Notes under the pieces: model-generated | What the model was told of the DNA's origin: nothing | Database searches by the model: none | Seen by the model: the letters and a program-made list of their open reading frames with translations, nothing else | DNA from: Pseudophaeobacter sp965641885 | GTDB taxonomy: Bacteria > Pseudomonadota > Alphaproteobacteria > Rhodobacterales > Rhodobacteraceae | Direction of reading: 5' to 3' | Assembly: GCA_965641885.1 (NCBI GenBank) | Contig: OZ282574.1 | Location: forward strand, 186,001-250,000 | DNA length: 64,000 nt | Part shown: piece by piece, positions 34,834 through 43,472 of the stretch | Layout of the letters: each line of letters starts with the position of its first letter | Position numbering within the stretch: position 1 is the stretch's first letter | Position numbers and translations under genes: made by a program

Positions 34834-34865
34834 GGAAATGCTTCGATCAGGAGCGAAGCATTTCC
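34834..34865. repeat. Perfect 12-bp inverted repeat
   Basis: GGAAATGCTTCG, 8-nt loop, CGAAGCATTTCC. It lies 85 bases after the DUF4399 stop and 49 before the NIPSNAP start. No T tract on the plus strand; it may be a weak terminator or an operator. Confidence 0.6.
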
Positions 34866-34913
34866 ATCTGATGGTTCAGTAGAGACAGAGTTCTCTGACA
34901 AAAGGACCCAGAT

Positions 34914-35258
34914 ATGCTCACTTGTATTATCCGCTACCAGATTGATCCGACCAAGCTTGAGGCCTTTAGGCACTACGCCCGGAACTGGGGCGAGGCCATT
35001 CCGCGAAATGGTGCCGATCTGGTCGGCTACTACGCGCCGCATGAAGGATCAGCCACCCAGGCTTATGGGATCTACAACATTCCCAATCTTGCCGCCTACG
35101 AGGCCTATCGGGCCAGGTTGGCGGTGGACCCTTTGGGCCGGGAGAACTACGCATTTGCGCAAAAAGAACGGTTCATCCTGCGAGAGGACCGCAGTTTTTT
35201 GAAACTGGCCTCCGCGCCACAGAAAACCCCAGAGCAAACCCCAGAGCAAAACCTATAG
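34914..35258 (+). CDS. NIPSNAP family protein
   Basis: 114 residues of ferredoxin-like alpha/beta barrel type: YQIDPTKLEAFRHYARNW, the conserved GADLVGYYAPHEGS, YGIYNIPNLAAYEAYRARLA. Role unknown in bacteria. The tail TPEQTPEQ comes from an exact 12-bp tandem duplication (35226-35249). Ten bases before the ABM gene. Confidence 0.9.
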   Translation: MLTCIIRYQIDPTKLEAFRHYARNWGEAIPRNGADLVGYYAPHEGSATQAYGIYNIPNLAAYEAYRARLAVDPLGRENYAFAQKERFILREDRSFLKLASAPQKTPEQTPEQNL

Positions 35259-35268
35259 GAGAGCGGTT

Positions 35269-35619
35269 GTGATTGCGGTCATTTTTGAAGTCCAGATTGC
35301 CCAGGGTCAGAAACAGGCCTATCTTGATGTGGCCGTCGCGCTGCGCCCTTTGCTGGAAGAGATCGATGGGTTTCTGTCAGTGGAACGGTTCCAAAGCCTG
35401 AGTGCCCCGGACAAACTACTGTCATTGTCTTTCTTTCGCGATGAGCAGGCTGTGCGTGACTGGCGCAGTCTGGCAGAGCACCGGCTGGCGCAGGAAAAGG
35501 GGCGGGGTGGGATTTTTTCGGACTATCGTCTCAAGGTGGCCGAGGTGGTGCGAGATTATGGCCTGCAGGATCGTGACGAGGCGCCGGAAGACAGTCGCAA
35601 GATCCACCAAACGGGCTGA
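35269..35619 (+). CDS. Antibiotic biosynthesis monooxygenase (ABM) domain protein
   Basis: 116 residues from a GTG preceded by AGGAGAG. VIFEVQIAQGQKQAYLDVAVAL, GFLSVERFQS and LLSLSFFRDEQAVRDWRS match the ABM fold, small cofactor-free monooxygenases or heme/quinol-binding dimers. Paired in an operon with the NIPSNAP protein, which has the same fold; they may act as partners. Confidence 0.88.
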   Translation: MIAVIFEVQIAQGQKQAYLDVAVALRPLLEEIDGFLSVERFQSLSAPDKLLSLSFFRDEQAVRDWRSLAEHRLAQEKGRGGIFSDYRLKVAEVVRDYGLQDRDEAPEDSRKIHQTG

Positions 35620-35644
35620 TTTCTCCAAGAGAAAATCCTGAAGG

Positions 35645-35790
35645 CAGCCGCTCCCGCCCGTCGTTGGCTTTTGACAAAGCCGCCTCCCCTTGGGCCCAGC
35701 GCCGCGCGCTTGCGCGCGGCGCTGGGCCCAAGGTCGCACAGAAGGTGGCCCGGCAAAGCCGGGAAGCCTGCGGGCGCGGGAGAGCTACCT
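35645..35790. repeat. GC-rich intergenic repeat with 22-bp perfect palindrome arms
   Basis: Arms 35688-35709 and 35712-35733 are exact reverse complements with a 2-nt centre. A flanking element (CGACGGGCGGGAG on the minus strand, about 35652-35665) recurs on the plus strand near 40307, and CTTGGGCCC-rGCGC recurs near 46021. Probably a REP/BIME-like dispersed element. Confidence 0.6.
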
Positions 35791-35855
35791 TGTTGCTTTC
35801 ACCACCCTCCGGCGGAGAGTGGGGAAGGCATCTGCGGAATTTGGAGAACGTGCAG

Positions 35856-37883
35856 CTAGAGGCTGGCGGCCAGGCGGGTGCCCTGGTTGATAGCGCGTTT
35901 TGCATCCAGTTCAGCGGCGACATCGGCGCCGCCAATGACGTGGCATGAAATCCCCTTGGCCTCAAGTGCATCAGCAAGGCTGCGATCAGACACCTGCCCG
36001 GCACAGAGCACAAAGGTATCCGCGGCGATCACGGTTGGTGTTGCACGCTCCTCACCAAAGCTGACATGCAGCCCCTCGTCGTCAATGCGCTCATAGTTCA
36101 CACCGCCAACAAAATTTACACCTTTCATCTTCAGTGTTGCCCGGTGGATCCAGCCAGTGGTTTTGCCCAGACCTTTGCCATGCGCCTGCTTCTTGCGTTG
36201 CAGCAGAGTGACCTCACGGGCGGGTGCTTCGGGCTGAGGGCCTTCCGGGGCGAGGCCCGAGCGGTGCTCGGCGGGGTCAGATACGCCCCATTCCTTCATC
36301 CACAATGGCAGGTCCTCTGTCGGGCTTTTGCCCTCATGCAGCAAGTATTCACTGACGTCAAAGCCAATGCCGCCGGCCCCAATCACCGCAACAGTCTTAC
36401 CAACGGGCTTCTTATGACGCAGCACGTCGATATAGCTCAGCACATCTGCGCGGTCCTGACCGGGAATGTCGGTATCACGCGGGATAACACCAGTGGCAAT
36501 GATCACCTCATCAAAACCGGTGAGATCCGCGGCCGAGACCTCGCGGCCCAGTTCCAACCGAATGCCCGCCTGTGCCACCATGGTACGATACCAGTCGACC
36601 AGGCCCCAGAACTCTTCCTTGCCCGGCACCTGCTTGGCCATATTGAGCTGGCCACCGATTTCATCAGCCCGGTCAAAAATAGTGACCCTGTGCCCCCGCT
36701 GCGCCGCCGCCAGTGCGGTCGAAAGGCCCGCAGGACCAGCGCCGACAATGGCCACGGATTTGACCACCTCAGCCTTACCAATCACCAGCTCGGTCTCATG
36801 GCAAGCCATGGGGTTTACCAGACAAGAGGTCAGCTTGCCGCCAAAGGTATGATCAAGGCAGGCCTGATTGCAGGCGATGCAGGGCGCGATCTGCGCGGCC
36901 TTGCCAGCCTTTGCCTTGGCGACAAAATGCGCATCCGCCAGCATGGGGCGTGCCATCGACACCATGTCGGCACAGCCCGTCGCCAGAACCTCTTCGCCCA
37001 CTTCCGGCGTGTTGATCCGGTTTGAGGTGATCACCGGGATCGTGACCTTACCCATCAGTTTCTTGGTGACCCAGGCAAACGCAGCCCGTGGCACCGAGGT
37101 GGCAATGGTAGGGATGCGGGCTTCGTGCCAGCCGATGCCGGTGTTGATAATCGTGGCGCCGGCTTTCTCAACCGCTTGTGCCAGCTGAACCACCTCATCA
37201 TGGGTCGATCCATTGGGCACCAGGTCAATCATCGACAGGCGGTAGATTATGATGAAATCCGTGCCCACGGCCTCGCGGGTGCGGCGCACCACCTCAATGG
37301 GCAGGCGCATGCGGTTCTCGTATGAGCCGCCCCAGCGGTCTGTCCTCTTGTTGGTATGGGTGACCAGAAACTGGTTGAGGAAATAGCCCTCGGAACCCAT
37401 GATCTCTACCCCGTCATAGCCCGCCTTTTGCGCCAGTACGGCGGCATTGACGATATCGGCGATTTGCTTCTCTATTCCGTCCTCGTCCAGCTCGTTCGGC
37501 GGAAAGGGAGAGATCGGAGATTTCACCGGGCTGGGTGCGACACATTTTGGCCCATAGGAATAGCGCCCCGCATGCAGGATCTGCATGGCGATCTTGCCAC
37601 CCGCCTCATGCACCCGTTGGGTGACGATGGCGTGACTTGCGACCTCTTCGTCATTGGTCATCTTTGATGCCCCGGGCAGGACCGAGCCTTCGAGATTGGG
37701 GCCAATGCCGCCAGTGACCATCAGGCCAACATCCCCACGGGCGCGCTCAGCATAGAATTCTGCCACCCGGTTCCAGTCTTTGGTCTCTTCCAACCCGGTG
37801 TGCATCGAGCCCATCAGCACGCGGTTCTTCAATGTGGTAAATCCGAGATCCAGCGGCGCCAGAAGATTTGGGTACGCAGTCAT
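35856..37883 (-). CDS. FadH-like NADPH-dependent 2,4-dienoyl-CoA reductase / Old Yellow Enzyme family
   Basis: 675 residues, the size of E. coli FadH. N-terminal FMN TIM barrel about 1-340 (LKNRVLMGSMHTGLE, GYDGVEIMGSEGYFLNQF, GGSYENRMRLP). 4Fe-4S cysteines in CIACNQACLDHTFGGKLTSC (about 345-365). C-terminal FAD/NADPH domains with VAIVGAGPAGLSTALAA and VAVIGAGGIGFDVSEYL. Likely reduces dienoyl-CoA or other enoate substrates in the cytoplasm. Single gene. Confidence 0.93.
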   Translation of the reverse strand: MTAYPNLLAPLDLGFTTLKNRVLMGSMHTGLEETKDWNRVAEFYAERARGDVGLMVTGGIGPNLEGSVLPGASKMTNDEEVASHAIVTQRVHEAGGKIAMQILHAGRYSYGPKCVAPSPVKSPISPFPPNELDEDGIEKQIADIVNAAVLAQKAGYDGVEIMGSEGYFLNQFLVTHTNKRTDRWGGSYENRMRLPIEVVRRTREAVGTDFIIIYRLSMIDLVPNGSTHDEVVQLAQAVEKAGATIINTGIGWHEARIPTIATSVPRAAFAWVTKKLMGKVTIPVITSNRINTPEVGEEVLATGCADMVSMARPMLADAHFVAKAKAGKAAQIAPCIACNQACLDHTFGGKLTSCLVNPMACHETELVIGKAEVVKSVAIVGAGPAGLSTALAAAQRGHRVTIFDRADEIGGQLNMAKQVPGKEEFWGLVDWYRTMVAQAGIRLELGREVSAADLTGFDEVIIATGVIPRDTDIPGQDRADVLSYIDVLRHKKPVGKTVAVIGAGGIGFDVSEYLLHEGKSPTEDLPLWMKEWGVSDPAEHRSGLAPEGPQPEAPAREVTLLQRKKQAHGKGLGKTTGWIHRATLKMKGVNFVGGVNYERIDDEGLHVSFGEERATPTVIAADTFVLCAGQVSDRSLADALEAKGISCHVIGGADVAAELDAKRAINQGTRLAASL

Positions 37884-38075
37884 AACACTCTCCCTTATCA
37901 GTTAGGGACAAAATTGCCTTGCGCCGGCCCCGTTGTCACGCCTCAACGCGGCGTCACCCTCTTGCTTGCCCCGGCGACACCGGGTCTAAGGGGGGATGCC
38001 AGGCCATCTGAGGCAGCGTTCAGCCCTGCTTTGCCATCGGTTGTTCTGTGCCGTCCACCCGCCGAGGAGATCCCA

Positions 38076-38558
38076 ATGACACCGGAAGACATCGCAAAGC
38101 TGCCCTATCGCCCAAATGTTGGCGTGATGCTGATCAATCAGACCAACCATGTCTTTGTGGCGCAGCGCAAAGACCGTTTTCAGGATGCCTGGCAGATGCC
38201 CCAGGGGGGGATTGACCGGGATGAGGACGCACGGGTTGCAGCCCTGCGAGAGCTGGAGGAGGAAACCGGCGTGACCCCGGATCTGGTCGAAATCATCGCC
38301 GAAAGTGACGGCTGGCTGCCCTATGATTTGCCGCATGACGTGGTGCCGAAATTCTGGGGTGGCAAGTACCGTGGCCAGGAACAGAAATGGTATCTGATGC
38401 GCTTTCTGGGGCAGGACGCACAGGTCAATATCGAGACCGAACACCCCGAGTTCTCGGCCTGGTGCTGGCAGCCGGTTGAGCACCTGGTGGAAAAGATCGT
38501 GCCCTTCAAGCGCGAGGTCTACGCCCGCGTGGTGGAAGAGTTCAAAGCACATTTTTGA
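38076..38558 (+). CDS. rppH: RNA pyrophosphohydrolase
   Basis: 160 residues from ATG 38076 (GAGGAGA nine bases upstream). It removes pyrophosphate from 5'-triphosphorylated RNA to start decay. The Nudix box G-x5-E-x7-RE-L-xEE-TGV is complete (GGIDRDEDARVAALRELEEE). YRPNVGVMLINQTNHVFVAQR and QKWYLMRFLGQ are typical of RppH. The frame extends upstream to 37800 without homology. Confidence 0.95.
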   Translation: MTPEDIAKLPYRPNVGVMLINQTNHVFVAQRKDRFQDAWQMPQGGIDRDEDARVAALRELEEETGVTPDLVEIIAESDGWLPYDLPHDVVPKFWGGKYRGQEQKWYLMRFLGQDAQVNIETEHPEFSAWCWQPVEHLVEKIVPFKREVYARVVEEFKAHF

Positions 38559-38712
38559 GGGGCGGATGGGTCTGCCGGGCGGTATTTTGCCGGGCTGGTC
38601 CTGTATCTTGACCTGAATCTTGAGCAGCCCGGCATGACTATGTTTGGCACAAGGCCCTTGGGCGCCCGCCCCGTGGTTCCAGTGCTCAGCGCCCTGCACC
38701 CGCTTCGTGACT

Positions 38713-39597
38713 TCAGCGCTCTGCGTCTGGGCTGGCGGCGGCTTTCACGCGCTTAGATCCCAGTTTCGCTTGTCCCAGCCACAGGCTGAACAGCGCAATT
38801 GTCGCGCCAGTGAGTTGCACTGGCGTCAGGCTTTCTCCCAGAATGATCCAGCCCAAAAGCACAGCCGAGAGCGGGCTCAGCACACCCAGCAGCGAGGCCT
38901 TGGCGGGCTCGATCCGTGCCAGGCCGCGAAACCACAGCAGGTAGGTTAGCGCACCGCCGATCAGGCTCATGTAGGCGAGGCCGATGATATTTGTACCAGA
39001 GAGCACGGGGAGTTCCTCAAGCCCCAGCATGGCAAAGGGGATAAGCAACAGCCCGCCAGCGGTCAGCTGCCAGGCGGTGAATGTCAGCGGTGGCACGGGC
39101 GGCTGCCACTTGCGGGTCAGAACCACCCCAGCTGCCATCGAGGCCGCTCCCCCAAGTCCGGCCAACACGCCCCAGACGTCCAGTTTTGCGGCAGGGGTCA
39201 GGACCAGCAGCGCAACCCCAAAGATGCTCAATCCAGCAGCCATGAGTGCCGCAGGCCGGATCTGTGTCTTCAGGGCGTAGGCCGACAAGAACACCACCAA
39301 AAGCGGCTGCGCCGCCCCTAGTGTGGCCGCGACCCCGCCCGGCAGACGATAGGCGGACACAAAGAGCAGGGTCCAAAATAGCGAAAAGTTGAGCGCGCCA
39401 AGGATCAATAATCGCAGGATCCAGCTGCGCGGCGGCAGTTGCCGTACGATCAGCAGCAGCAAAAGGCCCGCCGGAAGCGCTCTGAGCAGCGCGACCAACA
39501 GGGGGGACTGCCCCGGCAAAAGGCTGGTTGTGATGATATAGCTGCTGCCCCAGATAGCGGGAGCAAGGGCGGTGAGGGGCAGGTCCAGACGGGACAT
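38713..39597 (-). CDS. EamA/RhaT family drug-metabolite transporter
   Basis: 294 residues, ten hydrophobic segments in two EamA repeats (ALAPAIWGSSYIITTSLLPG in the first, YMSLIGGALTYLLWFRGLARIEPAKASLLGVLSPLSAVLLG in the second). Divergent from a MarR gene with two palindromes between, so it is probably an efflux pump controlled by that regulator. Substrate unknown. Confidence 0.92.
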   Translation of the reverse strand: MSRLDLPLTALAPAIWGSSYIITTSLLPGQSPLLVALLRALPAGLLLLLIVRQLPPRSWILRLLILGALNFSLFWTLLFVSAYRLPGGVAATLGAAQPLLVVFLSAYALKTQIRPAALMAAGLSIFGVALLVLTPAAKLDVWGVLAGLGGAASMAAGVVLTRKWQPPVPPLTFTAWQLTAGGLLLIPFAMLGLEELPVLSGTNIIGLAYMSLIGGALTYLLWFRGLARIEPAKASLLGVLSPLSAVLLGWIILGESLTPVQLTGATIALFSLWLGQAKLGSKRVKAAASPDAER

Positions 39598-39612
39598 TTT
39601 CGAGTCTCCATA

Positions 39613-39658
39613 ATTTATCTTGATATCGAGATAAATGATTAAATCTTGACGTCAAGAT
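39613..39658. promoter_or_regulatory. Two MarR-type palindromic operators
   Basis: A 24-bp near-perfect palindrome (39613-39636, ATTTATCT ... AGATAAAT around GATATC, one mismatched pair) and a perfect 16-bp ATCTTGACGTCAAGAT (39643-39658). Centres are 26 bp apart; shared core ATCTTGA. They lie between the EamA and MarR starts and should control both. Confidence 0.75.
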
Positions 39659-39679
39659 AAATTTAGCGCAGGTTTAAGT

Positions 39680-40168
39680 ATGGATCACGTAGACTTTATC
39701 ACTGAGCAATGGGCCCGGGAGCGACCGGATCTGGATGTCAGCGCCATGGCGATCATCGGGCGCGTGGCGCGCCTGTATCTGGCCTATCAGGAAGGCATGC
39801 AAAAGACCTTTGCCCGCTTTGGTCTGAATGCGGCCAAATTTGACGTTCTGGCAACCCTGCGCCGGGCGGGCACGCCCTACCGGCTCTCGCCGGGGGATTT
39901 GCTCAAGGCAACAATGGTTGCGTCAGGGACGATGACAAACCGGATCGCCCGGCTCGAATCGGATGGTCTGGTGCTGCGTCAGATCAATCCGGCAGACAGT
40001 CGTAGTTTCCTCATTGAACTCAGCCCAAAGGGACTGGCCTTGATCGACCGGATGCTGGAGGAACATGTGGCCACACAAGAAAGCCTGCTTGCCGTCATGC
40101 CGCTTGAAGAACGCGCCGCCTTCAAAACTCTGCTGTCTCGGGCTCAGATCGCGGTAGAGCAGGCCTGA
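39680..40168 (+). CDS. MarR family transcriptional regulator
   Basis: 162 residues. Winged HTH about 55-125: FGLNAAKFDVLATLRRAG, SPGDLLKATMVASGTMTNRIARLESDGLVLRQINPADSRSFLIELSPKG, with the DxR wing typical of MarR. Divergent from the EamA exporter, whose repression is its probable role. Confidence 0.95.
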   Translation: MDHVDFITEQWARERPDLDVSAMAIIGRVARLYLAYQEGMQKTFARFGLNAAKFDVLATLRRAGTPYRLSPGDLLKATMVASGTMTNRIARLESDGLVLRQINPADSRSFLIELSPKGLALIDRMLEEHVATQESLLAVMPLEERAAFKTLLSRAQIAVEQA

Positions 40169-40224
40169 CGAGTCGTTTTGTCCAGGCAGCAGTCTTTGCT
40201 CTATTCGGATAAAATAAACTTCTG

Positions 40225-40330
40225 AAATGGGACGCGGGCGCAGGGGGCGGCTTTGCCGCGCCCTGCTGGGCCCAACGGGAGCTGCCCGCCTTTAGGCGGG
40301 GCGCGACGGGCGGGAGAGATCCCCTCTGTG
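40225..40330. repeat. GC-rich dispersed intergenic repeat (second copy)
   Basis: Contains GGCGGCTTTGCCGC and GCCCGCC-TTTA-GGCGGG hairpins and the element CGACGGGCGGGAG shared with 35652-35665 in opposite orientation. Between convergent MarR and kinase genes. Confidence 0.5.
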
Positions 40331-40386
40331 TTGCCACGCCCGTGTTCCCGTGCCTGTTTAGTCCCTTGTCTAGTTCCCTACCTGAC

Positions 40387-41376
40387 TTACAAAAGCCCGG
40401 CGTCGCGCAGCAGCTCTTGTATGTTGGCTTCGGGGCGGGGGCCGATATGGCTGATCACTTCGGCAGCGCAGACATTGCCAATTTTGGCGCAGGTTTCCAG
40501 ATCCCGGCCTGTTGCCAGACCAAACAGAAAGCCGGCGGCAAATTGATCCCCGGCGCCGGTCGCATCTACGGGCACAACCTTGGTCACGGGCACATCAAAG
40601 CGCGCGTCACCTCTAACAACACTGACCCCATCACCAGAGCGGGTGCAGACCACCAGTGGGCAGATGGCAGCAGTCTTTGCCAGTGCCGCTTCCAGATCGT
40701 TGGTTTCAAACAGCGATTTGATCTCGTCTTCATTGCCAATGACAAAATCCAGATCATGCTCAATCAGCTGTAAAAAATCCGCCCGGTGGCGTTCTACGCA
40801 AAAAGGATCCGAGATGGCGATACCGGACTTGCCGCCGCCTTTGCGGCAATCGCGGGCCGCTTCCAGAAAGGCCGATTTTCCCTTGTCCTTGTCAAACAGA
40901 TAGCCCTCAAGGAACATGATCTGGGTATTGCCGGCAACCTCATTGGGCACGTCAGCGCTGCTCAGCTCGGACGAGATGCCTAGATAGGTATTCATCGACC
41001 GCTCGCCATCGGGGGACACAAAAATCATCGACCGCGAGGTTGGCAGCTCTCCGCCTGCGACGGGAGGATTGACAAAATCCACCCCATCTTCGTTCATCGC
41101 ATCGGCATAGAAATGACCCAGCGTGTCGTCATGCACCCGACCGATAAAACCCGCTTCAAGGCCCAGCGCACCGGCACCGGCGATGGTGTTGGCAACGGAT
41201 CCACCGGGAGTTTGCACCCGACCTTCCATCGCGCCATAGAGCACTTCGCCCCGGTCGCGCTCGATCAGTTGCATGATGCCTTTCTCAATTCCCATATGGG
41301 CGAGAAAGCTGTCATCGCTTTGCGAGATCACGTCGACAACCGCATTGCCGATGCCAACGATTTGATAAGTTTTCAT
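40387..41376 (-). CDS. PfkB family carbohydrate/adenosine kinase
   Basis: 329 residues, ribokinase fold. GGSVANTIAGAGALG (substrate site), the conserved second signature VVPVDATGAGDQFAAGFLFGLATG with catalytic Asp, and FVIGNEDEIKSLF. Closest in pattern to the adenosine kinase-like branch of alphaproteobacteria. The ATG overlaps the nth stop (ATGA), so the two are coupled. Confidence 0.92.
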   Translation of the reverse strand: MKTYQIVGIGNAVVDVISQSDDSFLAHMGIEKGIMQLIERDRGEVLYGAMEGRVQTPGGSVANTIAGAGALGLEAGFIGRVHDDTLGHFYADAMNEDGVDFVNPPVAGGELPTSRSMIFVSPDGERSMNTYLGISSELSSADVPNEVAGNTQIMFLEGYLFDKDKGKSAFLEAARDCRKGGGKSGIAISDPFCVERHRADFLQLIEHDLDFVIGNEDEIKSLFETNDLEAALAKTAAICPLVVCTRSGDGVSVVRGDARFDVPVTKVVPVDATGAGDQFAAGFLFGLATGRDLETCAKIGNVCAAEVISHIGPRPEANIQELLRDAGLL

Positions 41377-42017
41377 AGGTTCTTGTCCTCATATTGACAG
41401 AGATCTCGGATCAGGCAGGTGCCGCAGAGTGGTTTGCGGGCCTTGCAGTGATAGCGCCCATGCAGGATCAACCAATGATGGGCGTGTTGCTGGAAATCTG
41501 CAGGAATATTGTCTTCAACGGCGCGTTCAACAGCATCCACATCCTTGCCTGGCGCGATACCGGACCGGTTGCCAACGCGAAAGATATGGGTGTCGACGGC
41601 CTGGGCCGGTTGGTGCCACCACATGTTCAAAACCACATTGGCGGTCTTGCGACCAACGCCGGGCAACGACTGCAGCGCGGCGCGTGAATTGGGCACCTCG
41701 CCGCCATAGTCATCCACCAATATCTGGCTGAGCTTGATAACATTCTTGGCCTTTTGGCGAAACAGACCAATGGTCTTGATGTGTTCGGTCACGGCCTCAA
41801 GCCCAAGATCCAGCATTTTTTGTGGCGTGTCGGCGATCGCAAACAGGGCGCGTGTCGCTTTGTTCACGCCCACATCTGTTGCCTGCGCCGACAGGGCCAC
41901 AGCCACCACCAGCGTGTAGACATTGACATGCTCCAGCTCGCCCTTGGGCTCTGGTTCCGCCGCCTGAAACCGCGAAAATATCTCGCGGATGGTATGGTAG
42001 TCGAGTTGCTTTGCCAT
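41373..42017 (-). CDS. nth: Endonuclease III
   Basis: 214 residues from ATG 42017. DNA glycosylase/AP lyase for oxidised pyrimidines. HhH motif with catalytic Lys in LPGVGRKTANVVLN, catalytic Asp in AVDTHIFRVGNR, and the C-terminal 4Fe-4S cysteines C-x6-C-x2-C-x5-C (CKARKPLCGTCLIRDLC). The upstream 47 codons of the open frame are not homologous. Confidence 0.96.
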   Translation of the reverse strand: MAKQLDYHTIREIFSRFQAAEPEPKGELEHVNVYTLVVAVALSAQATDVGVNKATRALFAIADTPQKMLDLGLEAVTEHIKTIGLFRQKAKNVIKLSQILVDDYGGEVPNSRAALQSLPGVGRKTANVVLNMWWHQPAQAVDTHIFRVGNRSGIAPGKDVDAVERAVEDNIPADFQQHAHHWLILHGRYHCKARKPLCGTCLIRDLCQYEDKNL

Positions 42018-42225
42018 CGCCGGTCTTATGACCCTTTGGGCAAAGCCTGCGCAAACAAAAAAGGCAAACAAGGTTTCAAACCTATTGCCGCACAGGCCTT
42101 GCTGCAACAGATCCCGCACCCCGCCGGGGCAATCGCGCAGGCAGGCGGCTTTTCGCAAGTTTCGGGTCGCCTGCAGCCCGCCACAGCACCTATAACTGTA
42201 AGCAAGACCTAGCAGAGGTGCGCAG

Positions 42226-43095
42226 ATGACGATCCAGGCCAGCGAACAGAGTTACCATTTCGGCGTTATGCGCCGCGCCATTGAGCTGATTGATGCCGGG
42301 GGCGATGATCTGCCGCTGGAGGAGCTGGCAAAACGCATGGACATGAGCCCGGCGCATTTTCAGCGTCTGTTTTCCGCCTGGGTTGGGGTGTCGCCCAAGC
42401 GCTATCAGCAATATCTGCGGCTGGGACATGCCAAGACCCTGCTGCGCGACCGCTTCTCGACGCTTGAAACCGCCCATGCGGTTGGCCTGTCTGGCTCTGG
42501 GCGTCTGCATGATCTGTTTCTGCGCTGGGAAGCGATGAGCCCCGGCGAATACGCCCGCAAAGGCGCGGGGCTTGAGATTCTCTGGGGCTGGTTCGACAGT
42601 CCCTTTGGTTTGGCGCTGGTCATGGGCACCCAAAAAGGCATTTGTGGTCTGGGGTTTGCTGCCGAAACAGGTGCGGAGCCGACCATGGCGGACATGCGGG
42701 CGCGCTGGCCACAGGCCGTCTTTATTGAGGATCCCACGGCGCTGCGACCACTGGTTGATGCAGCTTTTAGCCAATCGGGTGAAACCGCCCTGCACCTGAT
42801 TGGCGCGCCATTGCAGATCAAGGTCTGGGAGGCGCTGCTGTCTATCCCGGATGGCCATGTCACCAGCTATTCAGAACTCGCAAAAGCCGTAGGGGCGCCA
42901 AAGGCGGTGCGCGCTGTGGGGACTGCGGTGGGGCGTAATCCGGTCAGTTGGTTGATCCCCTGCCACCGGGCGTTGAAAAAGTCTGGTGAGCTTGGCGGCT
43001 ATCATTGGGGTCAGCCGGTGAAACGCGCCATGCTGGCCTATGAGGCTGCGCGCTCAGAGGAGCAGGAGTCACCACCGCTGGCCAAGCAAGCCTGA
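42226..43095 (+). CDS. ada: Ada-like protein: AraC HTH plus methylated-DNA-protein-cysteine methyltransferase
   Basis: 289 residues. N-terminal AraC-type HTH (about 14-110), then the MGMT domain with the acceptor Cys246 in PVSWLIPCHRALKKSGELGG. It repairs O6-methylguanine by irreversible transfer. The N-terminal zinc-binding Ada domain that senses methylphosphotriesters is absent, so the methylation-triggered activation of E. coli Ada cannot work the same way. Confidence 0.93.
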   Translation: MTIQASEQSYHFGVMRRAIELIDAGGDDLPLEELAKRMDMSPAHFQRLFSAWVGVSPKRYQQYLRLGHAKTLLRDRFSTLETAHAVGLSGSGRLHDLFLRWEAMSPGEYARKGAGLEILWGWFDSPFGLALVMGTQKGICGLGFAAETGAEPTMADMRARWPQAVFIEDPTALRPLVDAAFSQSGETALHLIGAPLQIKVWEALLSIPDGHVTSYSELAKAVGAPKAVRAVGTAVGRNPVSWLIPCHRALKKSGELGGYHWGQPVKRAMLAYEAARSEEQESPPLAKQA

Positions 43096-43364
43096 GGCTT
43101 GGGGAGATCTGGGGCAGGGGCTTTGGGGGTGAAACCCCTGGATCTGAAAGCACGAAACTGCGACATTAAAACCGCTGCCGTGTTTGGGTTCTTCCGCGCG
43201 GGACCGGGGGAGGTTTTTGCCGCTTTCAACTGATCGCCGTGGCGCTGTTGTGCGGCTTCGAACTCGATCTCGTGGGTGGCTTGCCTGTGAGGGGGCGTTT
43301 GGCGGGTTTGCTTCCACCGCTCCAGCCCCAAAGTCACAAGCACGATCCAATCATATGAATACAT
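43038..43364 (-). CDS. Possible small protein divergent from WYL regulator
   Basis: 108 codons from an ATG at 43364 with AAGGAAAAG upstream. The start MYSYDWIVLVTLGLERWKQT could be a short membrane segment; the rest is polar and low in similarity to anything I know, and the end overlaps ada antisense. The good ribosome site and the shared divergent operator region argue for reality; the lack of family resemblance argues against. Confidence 0.28.
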   Translation of the reverse strand: MYSYDWIVLVTLGLERWKQTRQTPPHRQATHEIEFEAAQQRHGDQLKAAKTSPGPARKNPNTAAVLMSQFRAFRSRGFTPKAPAPDLPKPQACLASGGDSCSSERAAS

Positions 43365-43472
43365 CAGTCTTTTCCTTGTTGTGGTTTTGCTGACCCTGAC
43401 AGACCTCTGCTGACATGATGCTGTCAGCAGGGCATGGTAGGGTGTCAGCAGAGGCATCAGCAGGAGGTGGGC
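43096..43472. other. Region between ada and the WYL regulator
   Basis: 377 bases. It holds the doubtful small minus-strand frame above and the operator-like repeats at 43404-43454. Confidence 0.55.
43404..43454. promoter_or_regulatory. Nested inverted repeats, likely operator of the WYL regulator
   Basis: CCTCTGCTGACA (43404-43415), TGTCAGCAGg (43422-43430) and TGTCAGCAGAGG (43443-43454). The first pairs perfectly with either of the other two, so three half-sites lie just before the ATG at 43473. Confidence 0.6.

Noticed and set aside
35688..35733. Palindrome as insertion-sequence terminal repeats
   Set aside because: Arms are adjacent with a 2-nt centre and no transposase lies near; a REP-like element fits better.
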